In this document: positions 1 through 12,500 of the stretch, piece after piece | Layout: every line of letters begins with the position of its first letter | Position numbering within the stretch: position 1 is the first letter of the stretch | Assembly: GCA_003118195.1 (NCBI GenBank) | Contig: BEXV01000921.1 | Span: forward strand, 7,277 to 41,388 | Length of the DNA: 34,112 nucleotides | Direction: 5' to 3' | Source: Hemicentrotus pulcherrimus | Lineage: Eukaryota > Echinodermata > Echinoidea > Camarodonta > Strongylocentrotidae | Notes under the pieces: generated by a model | Seen by the model: only the letters and a program-made list of their open reading frames with translations | The model's database searches: none | What the model was told of the DNA's origin: nothing | Made by a program: the position numbers and the translations under genes

Positions 1-85
1 AGTCAATACTAACTTCTTGCCAACAGAGTCGTATATTGACTGATCACCAGGGGTGCCCTTTGATGCTGCTGGTCCAGTGCTACGC
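1..85 (-). CDS. ARHGAP26: Exon 21 (partial at window edge): end of linker, probable start of SH3
   Basis: The acceptor is ctttaacag. In the phase left by exon 20 the peptide is [20 protein letters not shown], then SVGKKLVLT, up to the window edge. KKLVLT sits where GRAF proteins begin the SH3 first strand (RKAKALYAC). This is an inference, because the diagnostic ALYxx and later SH3 residues are outside the window. Other frames contain a stop immediately after the acceptor. Confidence 0.74.
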
Positions 86-3000
86 CTGTTAAAGGGCGCC
101 ATGTGATGAGCACAGCAAAAAGTGAAAATGTGATGTGGTTAGTTCCAGAAACAGCAACAAAAATGAAACTAAATTGACTCAAACCCAAATGACGGCAATT
201 TTCTTATAAAACAGATCTATTAAAATTGTGTAAGCTAATTATATTAAGTGAGGATATCTATATGAAAACTTCACATTGAAACTATAAAATTCAAAAGACA
301 TTGGTTGTTTAAAAGTCTAGTTTACTATTGTGTTCAAAGTTATGGACAGTTCTTTCAAGAATGAGTGTTCCCCTCACCCCTAACTACTACATGTGTATTA
401 TTAGTTGCTATGTTAGGCAAGATTTGGGGAAACTTTTAGCTCATTTTAAGCAAATTTTGAATACATTAGTAAAAAGTGAACTAAAGTAAAAAGGGAAAAA
501 TTATAAAATAACTAAACTACAATAAAGAAGGTAAGAATTGGAGCTTTATATGGCACATGTGCTCTCTTATTCTCTTTATGCAAATGGAAAATTGAATTAT
601 AAAGAATTCAGACAAAAGTATTAAAGGGATGACAGAAATGATAAGCATTAATTGAAATATGTCCTATCAGTAATTGTTTTTTAATTGAAACCAAAGAATT
701 TTCAATGGAAAATAAACCTTAAAAAAAAAACATTAATCATAAATTACAGTATATAATTAAAATAAAACAAATTAGTAAACTATGCATTATTATTAGGTGA
801 AATGAAATAGCAAACAGTGCAATGAAGATGGAGAAAGGAAAGACAAAAAAACTAGGAGTTGTGTAGGAACAGACAAACGGGCAGACAAAAAGACAGAGAA
901 ATAGATAGAGGAGAGGGAGGTAGAGAGAGAGAGACAGACAGGGAGAGATAGAGAGAAAAAGAGAGAGATAGAGAAAGAGAGGGGGAAGAGAGAGAGAGAG
1001 AGAGAGAGGAGATAGATGGTAAGTATAAGGTACAAGAGGGGAGAAGATTCAGAAGGAAGACGTGTATGAGAAGAAAAAACAAACAATGTAGAATCACATC
1101 AAAAGTAAGCAACATGAAGAAAATTGAAATGAAATACTTTTGCAGAAGAAGATAAAAGATAATATCCCATGATTCCAAAATATGACTATTGAGAAAATTA
1201 CAAGCTTCGAAGACATGATATTGTAATTTGGAAATGTTATAGATATACTGTATGAAAGGAACAAGAAACAGAAAGTGACTACTGAACATGGCTTTACATT
1301 CGCTAATAATATGAACTCAAACCATAAACCTATTTCAAACCGAGAAAGAAACTAATACAAGAAACCCGGTCAAGCTACCTATTAATAAAGCAAACTTCAA
1401 TATCATAACACAAGACATGAAAGACAATTCGTTGCTGTTTTCACGAAGTGACGGTAGTGAAAAAAAATTGCATTCACTTTGCGTTATGATTTTCCTCACT
1501 ACCGTCACTTCGTGAAAACAAGGACGAATTAATGGATGAGATCTGTATTGGTGTCTACGGAACTGTAATTTGGATGTACATGTTTTGGGACCAGAGATGC
1601 ACAATATGGGTGTTTTCCAGCAAAGAGAAAGATTTATGATACTTAGGTCTTATAATATATGTTGGCGTACAGTATACATTTTAAAGCCAATCTAATAATT
1701 TGAGCACTGGTTTACTCCATATAACCTAAACCAAAGTCATAAAAAATTAATAAGAATTTTCAAATGCTCTTTCAATTGCTTTATATGCTAATATTTGTAA
1801 ACCAAATCTATAAATGTGAATTTTTGCACCATCTATATGATCTCAAGCAATGTGCTAAAACTAGCAAATAAAACCTTTCCTTGGCAGTTTAAACTTTAGG
1901 AACAAAGTGATTTATGTTTCCCCAATCATTTTACAAGTCAATTAATAATAGTTTATGAATTATGAATCAAAAGGAAATGTTGAGTTAATGAATACGATAT
2001 TGTTAGACGTGAACAAAATAATATCGGATAGAAGCCTCTGATGTAAAGTTGTGTAAGGTGTCCAGTTATATATGTGTATGAATGTATCAGTGGCATGAAT
2101 GTTATAGTTTGATGTGTAACATAAAAACGTTGTTAGTATTAGAAAGCAGACATGCAAACAGAACTCTAGTTTGATCGTCTTGCCACACGTACTGTGATGT
2201 TGATGATGCGCTTGAACTAGATGATTCACTCTTAGATCTTATTGGTCCTTCATGATTGTCCCTGCATGAGATTAACCAATAGCGGATGAGCTTATATAGG
2301 AGAGAGCAGCTTTGCTCGATGTTGGTTAGGCATATAGAAAAGCATGTGAGATTAGGCAGTAATACAATAGCATGTGAAGTTAGATGAAAGCCTTTCCACC
2401 AGCTGCAGTATACAATGTTGTTGTTCTTATTCAATTTCAAATTTAACCAAAAGACTTGCACACCATGACTGACTGTTAAGATATAAATTCTGACTAACCA
2501 CTTCACATAATTGATTATTTCATGAATTGATGGATTAGTTATATAAATCTCCTACTATATGTACAACTTTGATTACTTTGACCGACTGATAAATTGATCT
2601 AATTAAATGGATGACTGTTGATTGGACGAGTGACTGATTGATTGGTTCATAACAATAAAAAGTGACTATGCATGTATGAACTGACTGCTCTCATTAGCCC
2701 TATGGTACATGAATGATGACACAAATTTGTAATGCTGTTGTGGTGATTCTCTTTTCTCTTCACTTTTGATGATCTATACATCTCATTAGATAAAGCCTTT
2801 ACCAGCCTTTTTTTTCATACAAATATCTATTTATGGGAATATCTTTAAGGCCAGTTCCCTACCCTTTCCCAAAGTCAATCCTATCAACAGGAAATATTAA
2901 ATACTGGCATAGTTAGCTTTGTCGACCAGAGAAGAAGAAAAAAAATGAAACTTTTTTTTCTGTATTTCTACCAACAAAATAATGAATATAAAGCCCATGA

Positions 3001-6000
3001 AATATACATTTCCATGTATGTACACCTGCTGAGAGAGTGTTGAAAGTATGCATGGATTGTTCAGTTAATCAGGATGATCAGAAGAGGTTATGGTTTGGAC
3101 ATAATCAGATTACTTACACTTCATCCGCTCTTGCTAACGGAGGTCTTGATATAGGTGCCCCTGGAGGGTAAGAATGCATTGGAGAATAATAGTTAGAAAA
3201 GGAAATTATTTACTAAAAGAATGTCCTAATTTTGCAATTTGGGAGGAAACAGTGTATCTGTGTCACTAACATAATAGATTGGCAAAAAAAAATTACGATG
3301 ATAACAATAATATGGTAATAATATTTGAAGGAAAGTTTGTATGAACAGAAATAGATAAATATATGTTCTGATTGGTAATTCTTAAATTCTTCAGCGTTGT
3401 GACTACCAAATTCATGACTACTCAACAGTAATGATGAATTAATCTATTTCAGTCATCACCTCTAAACTGCTCTTCAAAAGCTTTGATTTTCAAAGATGAG
3501 AGTATTACAAGGAAATTTCTTCATCTGAATGTTTTGCAATGGTATATCAATTATCACCTTCTAGTGTGACTATTACCATTTAAATGTGCTATATCGTTAG
3601 AATTATAATACATTGATTAATTTATAGGGTAACATATTTCAAGAAACATTCAGAATCAATCAAATGAAAATAACAGTAACGATGAAAAAGAAAGAGAATT
3701 ATAAAATTCAAAAGCACTAAGAAGAAATGTGTAGGTATATATATACAACAAGAACACTTTGTGATGAATTTGATTAGGCTTACAAGGGAGTATACAACCC
3801 CTCACCGTGAGTAATATTGATATTATAGTTTAAGAGATACTGATGCTGAATGCATGCATGCATATGGATTCAACTAAAATGGGATTTGATCAATCAGCAG
3901 TTTATCACTTTTCATGAACAGTTTTTGAATACATTGAACAAACACATATAAATGATGAAATGAAATAAATATGGTGTCTGAAGATGGTTTATAATAATAA
4001 TTGATGGTTTGGTGAAGAAACATACATTCACAAATACACAATTACAAGTTACGGTATACAGACTGTGAAATGAAACACAAATTGATAGATGACACATTTG
4101 AGAGATAAACAAATTGAGTTGGAAACCATGTAAATATAATGCAACCTCTATTACAAGATCATTTATCGTGATGAAATTTAGAGCTTCGACACTAAAGCTA
4201 GCACAACAATACCAGAACAAGAAAGCACACCTAAAACATATCATTACAAAAATCAATGGCACGGTGAAATTGGACAATACATAGTGCAAAGAATACTCTC
4301 AATACAGGGAGAAATATTTAACAGCTCTGGGTAACAATCTCCAGTTTTTGCAGAAGCCTGTATCCTTTGTAACACAAGTGGGCAGCAAATATAGTATGAT
4401 TCGTTTCGCACAACCCTCGAATCAACTACATCTATTAACATAGTGTGGAGTAGAATCCTCAGAAAAGCATTTTGCGTGAAGAGTACAAAAAAAGGAATTA
4501 AAATCTAATAGACATTCCTGGGTGGCAAAGGATATAACAGCCACTGGCTATGACACAATTTTGACTCCCAACAAAAAACTCTGGACTGCAAGCAATATTT
4601 ACTCCCTATTTTCTTTTTCTTTTCACGAGCAGCCACAACTAGATGACTAGAAAATCAATGCAGAATAAAATCTGATAAAACATCCAAGATGCTAGATTAC
4701 AGAGTCAGGGTAGTTGAATACTCAATCATGATGAACGAATAATGATCTAAATTTATTTCTCAAAAGATATACCAGTAAATCAATGAAAAATACAATGGTA
4801 CATATTTTGTGTGTCTGTATATGAGCACACAAGGGTAATGTTTGTCAAATGAATGTAAATTTGTTGTGTGGGCTACAAGTTCTGACTATGACAATAAAAT
4901 CATCAAAACAAAAACGAAGACAGTGGTGTGAAAACTATTACTACACTGTGACCAACAGACTTTCAAACATGTTCACAATTGAAGGGGTTATTATTTTATA
5001 GTGTGTTGATCGAATTTTTAGCTTATTTTTGGCATATTTACAATACACAATTCGGCCAGTTTTTGATGCACAGAGAATACTATTAAAAGCAAAAATCAAA
5101 ATCCATCTACGGCTCCAACATTAATGATATAAATCAAAATTAATGGGTACGTTTAAAAATTTGTTAATTATTCCTTGAAATATAGCTATTAGATCTCTGT
5201 TTTGAATGGATTACCTTCAAATTTTGAATTTTATATTTGGTATTTTCCATATTGAATTTTTGATAGGAGGGAATGATAGGGTTACAGTAAAAAAAAAAAG
5301 GGGGGGAGGTGGGTGTTCAATTGGTCACGATGATCAGATAAACTCAATTTAAAGCATGCAAACTACACTCCCCAACTGGCAAGACTGAGTCTATTTATGG
5401 CAGATACAGTAGTCATAAAAACATGGTTTTCTGTTATACTAAGAATATACTAAGATGTCCATATTGTGTCACAGTGAACTAGCACAGTATCAACAACACA
5501 CATGGATATAGCGAAAATAAAGTACAACGAACTGAAGCTATAGTACGGTACTGTCCTAACTGGCCAACAGACTTTCCTCTATCACATTTTGCATGATGCA
5601 CACAACTTTACATGGGACCATTAATGTAGAAGTTATGGTTGCAAATCACAGCTGTGTGCAATGCATGCAAAATAAATAGATAAGGAGAAAACTCTGTGCC
5701 TTGGGAACAAGCCCCAAGATAAAGATGTCCAGCACACAAGGTGTATACACAATATCAAGACAAAAGATCAAGGTATAAAAAAAACAATCTACATCTAGGC
5801 GTAGCCTGTGAGATAATGAGCATTGAGGCGGGCGGGCGAGTGTGTGTGACGTCTCCATGGTGAAGTATTTGTTACCTGTTCGTGAGAGCTCAGAGGGTGA
5901 ACGAAACGTTCTAAGGGGGCTAGTCCTGTCCTCATCCATACTTTGGGGAGGGCTTTTGCCTGATTCATCATCAGAGGGGTTATAAGGTTAGGTTAGAAGG

Positions 6001-9000
6001 AAGATCAAAAACATTTCAATAGAGCAAGTTGAACTTAGAAGTATATCCTACACTCCTAGTCAAATACGAGTGATAAAAAATGATTCTCGTGGTCTGGATA
6101 TTCCTAACAACTTTCAAACAACCTTCTACGACCCTCACGGCATCTCAAATTTATTTATATTTTACAAGGAACTTCATATTAAAAAAAGTAAATTCGCTTT
6201 GAAAAAAATTTGTGAATTACCACATGGATTGCTTTCAAAATATCAAACTTTGATTGAGATTGAAACCTACATGTATGTGAGGAAACCGGTGTTTTGAGAT
6301 CATGGCGATGGAATTTTGAGGATTAATTTGAAAATATTTATAATTTCTGATAAATCTATTGAAAGAATATAACAAATACGAACAGAGAGTAAATGTTTTA
6401 TATAAATGACTGTGTTTCTAACAAGGGCTAGGCAAGTATAATGATTAATAGTATACACTCATATGTACAATAGCTGTCATATTAGAATATTCATTTCTTG
6501 TTCTCAATGATGTTATATTTTCATGTTTTTTAATAACTTTAAAATTTACTAACAATACCCCCCCCCAAAAAAAAAAAAAGTTTGCACATTAGCTAAAACA
6601 GGACTATACTTTTTTTCAAAAGTTATGTTCAAGTGTGAAGAAAATTATTATTATTATAAGAAAAAAATCATGAAACAATTCAATTTAGTACAACAATCTT
6701 TGCATTGACAAAGTACCCATTTCTTGATATAAGCTATTTGCTCAATGTACCAAATTGATTTTTTTTTCCTATCCATCTCAGTCTTAAGTACTTATTAAAA
6801 TGGAATCAGTGAAAATCATGTACAAATGCATTCATTAAAAAAATTAAACCATACTGTATCAATCAAATAACTGATGTGTATGTCATAAAAACAAGAAAAA
6901 TGCTAGAAAACAGACTTTTCCTTTAATATGAAATATCAACTATCACAGATTCTACACATTAAAGCGTGATGTTACAACAATCACTAAAAAGAATAAACAA
7001 ATAAAAATAAAACAAATAAAGAAACGCAAAGAAATAAATGTCACTACCTTTAAACACAATTTTGTTTTTAATAATTTGAATTTATGATATGTATTCCATT
7101 AGTTGTAATGAAAGCATATCTAATTTTGTAGATGGTTGATGCGTATGGTTATCTTCTTCAGTCAAAATGGCTGCATGAGATTACAATGAAGTGTTTATCT
7201 TCTAGGTTATGCAGAAGACTCGATATCTTGTCCAAAAAATACTGAAAAATCATATACCAAACCAATGAATTGCATTGAAGGGGCGCCAACATTTTGAAAA
7301 TATATCATGAAGTATTGAAATATGATTTTTTAGCAACATGAAATTGCTTTTTGCTGAAGAAAATTCCTGAAATTCGATTCTGATTAATTGTATTTGCACT
7401 TGAAGCATTACAGAGTTTATTGATGCCAAACTGAGTGGTGATCTAAAATTGCTGTTTATTTCTTTAGCAAAAACTGGGAATTCTCTCTGTATGCCTATCA
7501 ATGTATATCTAACTTTGACAAGCTTACAGTAAATGCCAAAAGTCTACAGTTTCTTTTTATTTTGGTTTTCCTGTATCATTTCAGAGCTAAATTTGAATTT
7601 TGGTATGTGTTTAAGGTAACTATCAGACTACTGAACACAGGTGACATGAGGAATACTAAAATACAAAAATTAAAAAATAGAATAGAAAAAATAAAATTCA
7701 TAGAAAAAATAAATTAGCTACCAGTACATGAAAAGCTCAAAAGCTAGAAAGAATATTGACCACCTATATGAGGAAACCTGCAAGTGGAAATAACAGTCAA
7801 AGATAAATATAAAAACTATGGTTTTGGTATAAATTTCTTTTCTCATTAAGCTGTATGAGTAGTTCATAGCATAAACAATGTATTGCATAGAAGACGTGAG
7901 TTAACAACTTATTGTATATTCCATGACTAAAGCAAAACATTTTGTGGTTACAGGAAAGATGGATAATATCAATAACTCCAAAGGAGAATTTTATTTATTT
8001 TTTGTTTGAAACAAAATATTTCATACCAACAAGATATTTTCTCATGAATTCTAGATTAACTTATTGGATAGAAATATATAAAACAAAAGGACAGTGGTTC
8101 TATCAAAAAACAATTGAGAAATTCTGAAGAAACTTCTATCCAATGGTGTAGTGTGAATGACAGATATCAAAGAACGCTTTATCATTGCTACTTTGCAAAG
8201 AACACGACTTCTGGTACGTGATGTCTTCAGAAAAAAGAACTGAATTTCATAAAAATGAAAATACCTTTCAAAGTCATTCATCTAATTTACCTAAAATTGA
8301 ATGAAAACCATAATTTCTCATCGCAAAATCCGTAATTTCTTATCGAGGAACCCACAGCTAAGGTCCTTAATACGTAATTTGTACAACCCCAACCATCCCC
8401 TATATATATTTGGTTTCGATGGAAGCATTTCAAAACTTAAGAACATGGCCACATACAGAAGACAACCAACAACAAAAAAAGGAGATCAATAATTTCATCA
8501 GGGAAATAAAAATACACAGATCGTTACTGAAGAGAAAAGAAATGCAGCACATACTGACCATAATAATCAAAATCATAAAATAAAAGTGGACCAAACTAAT
8601 CCAATGACAGCAGACAGAAAGAAGGGAAAAAATTCTTTGTACATCCATAATTTTCTTTTGAAAGCAGTCATAATAAGCATGCGGGTGGGTTTCTTACAAC
8701 ACCAAACAGTGAGATTTACCATGGTATGTGTGATACTTTGGATACTTCCACATTTGTATTGACCTCCAAAAGACTTTGAGAGATGGAGAGGAAAGATGGA
8801 TGCAATGTTAGTATGGGATAGACCGGTAGACAAACCTCATCAGCATCATTTATTACTACATCTATGACAGTCAAGGGTTGGAATTAAGGAAGGAATGGAT
8901 GGTGGGATGGGAAGAAGATGATGATGATGATGATGAGAAGGGATGATGATAGGGGTAAAGCTGATAATGCTTTTCAGACGGTGGGGACTCCTCTTGCAGT

Positions 9001-9499
9001 TGCTATCTTTCAATGATGATCATGAAGCATTGACTTTGATAAGTAGTGACACAAATGACAGTCTTATGGTATTGCCTGACGATAATGATTATGATAATGA
9101 TGACAATGATAATGATGATGATAATGATGACGACAATGATAATGATGATGATGATAAAGGTAGAGGTTGAAAAGAAAAAAGAGGGATAAAATAATGATCA
9201 TCACAAAACTGAAGTTTAATGATGAATGTGAGGGTAGGAAAGGTAGGACATTTTGGCATAATGCTTGTAATACTATTTACTTTGAACAAATAAAACCACT
9301 CTAAAGATTCATTTTTCAAAATACTGGCAATTCAAAGATGAGATGGATGAAATTAAATGTAGAGATGATGGTAAAGACGGTGTAGGGCTGATGAAGGTAA
9401 AAAAGAAAAAAGTAAGATATTTAGGGTAAAATTGATGATAGTGGCAGTATACTTGGCAGGACAAAGGTGACGAAATGGGAGAGATAACGAGACAGGAAG

Positions 9500-9537
<38 letters not shown>

Positions 9538-12500
9538 AGCAAGTCCGAGGATCACCAACCACTAGAGAATAGTTGTTATGACGATGATAATGATGAAAAT
9601 GAAAAGATGCATACAGAGAAGAATTAGATGGGAAATGATATGATATTAATAACAGATAAAAATATGTTGTTATAATGAATAATAGATTCTCAAAGATACA
9701 GGGAAAATCAGTAAAAAGTTCAGGATGTGAAGTTCAAATAAACATAAAATATAATATAGCATAGATGCAGATATCTTTCCTGTTCACATAGCACTTCATA
9801 ACACCAAAATTCTCTTACTGTCAGATATTAAAAAAGATGATGAAATATCAGCATGTTCATATTTCTGTATCAGATAAGAACAGTGACCTAACATTCCGCA
9901 GAAACTCATAAATCCATAGACATCATCAAGCAATCTTCCAAGTACAACCTTGTCATTAACATTCATTTATTTTCATAATGAGCTGTTATAATGTCAAGAG
10001 TATCACTAGAAAATTGCAAAAAACAGAGAAGCAGGGACGTCCGACTCGTTGGCAAAAAAGTTTTTGAACAGGCAAAAAAAACAGGGGTCTTCAGAGCCCA
10101 AATTTTCATGATGGATTGCCAGACCCCTTCCCTCCTCTAGTGATAACTATACTTTTCTTTCCATGGATTTGAGAACAGATTCTTGCAGAAATATTTAAAG
10201 ATCAAATGGATCGAAATCCAGAACGTAGACGTCTTTCAACTACGGGCTCCCACATGACCGACATTGTTCAACTACAAACAATATTTTTAAAAACACTTGT
10301 AAGAACAGATTCCATTTCTAGAAACCTACAAACACCCCAGTCATTATTCTTACTAAAAACCAAACATGTACCAATACCTCCCTCCCCACCTACTTTCATA
10401 CCTCAATATATCATTCTGATTAGAAACTTGGATATATAACGTATACAAATCGCTCAGAATCTATGCGTGCAACACTTAGATGCAGTGCATGAATCTACAA
10501 AGAGGTGGTGAGTTTAAAATATATCGGACATGCTTTATACTATAGTCTCATTCATCTATAAAACACATGGAGTTTACAAAAACATGTCTGATTCAAGAAC
10601 AATATTGACTAAAAACATGAATCGGACAATAAACTTATTGTACATCTTAACTCTTGTTAAAGAATAACCATTGCCTGTCTATCTGACTATCATTTAACCA
10701 GACAAGTTTTTTTCCCCAAAACTTGAGTAATGTATGTAAAGGTACACGTCCCCAGTATAAAATACAAAATGGTAATAACGAACATCTCAAAAATCCTTTT
10801 GATGCTAAATAAATTTCAGACCTTTCAACGTGAAAACAAAACTATTTTTTTTCATAGAAAGATTCCAATAAGTTCTACAAATTTCCTATGGACCTGACAT
10901 TAAAAGCTCTTCAAACACTGTGCTATAAATGACCATTTATTTTCTTTTTTTTTTTTTTTTGGGGGGGGGGGGGCTGTTGATATGTCCAGTCTAGAATACA
11001 TGTAGCTGCCTTAAAGCTGAAAGTACTGCATAACTTATCAAGAATATCCATATATGACTATTTGTTGAGTATCTGGTCATCAAAAAGTGTGTAATTAGAA
11101 TGTACACAAATATCAATAAGATACTACAATCTATCATGCCCCTATGTCACAATGCAATCCATTGACACATCAACAATACAGATGTGTGCTCTCTACATGG
11201 GTATCTTAGATGTGGAGTTTACTCAAGATATGTGCTATTACAGGCAGGGTATTACAACCAAGGCTGATTTGCCATCATTGCTTTTGCTTTTGTTAACTGA
11301 AAAATCAACTTTTAAGGAGGCATTAAGTTCCTTTAGAATTAAATTGCAAACAAAAAATAAGAAAATAACTTTCATTTTTATCATATCTCTCTGTTTCTTC
11401 AATATATATTGAAGTCTTTATCAGAGACAATATCAACTAGTACACAGCTGACATCTGTTGTATACAAAATAGAACTTCACTAAAAGGATAAATCTAAACA
11501 ATTTCATATTCATATGTGTCATCTATTCCATTTGGAAAATCATCAGGGGAAAAATGTGAAAATTTGTAATAACTTGATTTGAAGAAGAAAAAAAACCCCA
11601 CTTTTTCTTGTTTTCTGAACTCCATTATCTCAGTCTGTGAAGGAAACACAAACCCTATGACCCTAAACCTACTTTTTAAATCCTTTCCTTTTCAATTGAG
11701 ACTATTGAGGCTGAAACATGGTTGATCAACCCCTTTAACCTTGATTTCCTCTGGACAGGACAGACATGAAACGGATTACTTACCTCCTTTCGTTTCATGT
11801 CATATAGAGTAAATGGATGAAAGTAACAAAAAGACTTATCAACACCAGGAAACTCGATCAGTGTCAAAGTACATCAAGAAGACAATGAAGATCAGTGAAA
11901 CCTGCTTTAGCGACCATCTGTATAGAAAGACCACCTGCCTATAATGACCGCTTTTCTTGTCTCCCTTGAGTGGTCTTTATGTACAGGTTTCACTGTACAG
12001 GTTATTGGCATGCACAATGGGCTATGATAAGGGGATGGTGTGATGTATACAATGAATCCAAACGATACCTTACCCTTCTTCCTGAAGAAGAATATTCAAA
12101 TACTACCAGCTCTTATTAAACTTTGATGAATAAAACATTTTATGATCCTAACCTGGTATGAATGAGGGGCATTGACTCACAGAGTTAGTCATAAAATAAT
12201 GGATTGACCAAAGAATTCCATGACAAAAATGAAAGATAATGGTTACTGGAAAAAAAGCCAAATCACTCTATAATTTGAAATATACTCAAGATATTTGGAT
12301 ATCATGCCTTTTCAGGGCAATCAAAGCCTTACCAAAGTATACTCAAATGAACATCATGAAATGTGATATTATCAAACAGAAAAGAAAGGCTTAAGTTACA
12401 TGAAATTGATACAGCATGCTACGATATGTAGGCCTACCTGTCGAAAGAGAGTTAGCTTTCTTACTGGTCGGTGGCGAGGAATTTGAAGAATGCGTAGACA

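Larger units (their letters stand above)
86..3117 (-). other. Intron 20
   Basis: A 3.0-kb AT-rich intron. It holds a purine-rich GA tract (about 888-1012), a long near-perfect hairpin (1426-1530) and a loosely repetitive GATT/GACT stretch around 2480-2650. No coding signal was seen. Confidence 0.75.
5960..12437 (-). other. Intron 18
   Basis: A 6.5-kb intron, the largest fully inside the window. It holds GAT/AAT and GA microsatellites (8918-9157, 9505-9536), two homopolymer-junction tracts (6558-6580, 10938-10972) and a 103-bp inverted-repeat element (11893-11995). The short open frames have no splice or codon support. Confidence 0.7.

Noticed and set aside
793..1289. Leu/Ser-rich minus-strand frames that look like membrane proteins
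   Set aside because: They are translations of the GA-rich simple repeat.
8943..9170. Asp/Asn-rich + strand frame
   Set aside because: It is produced by the GAT/AAT microsatellite.
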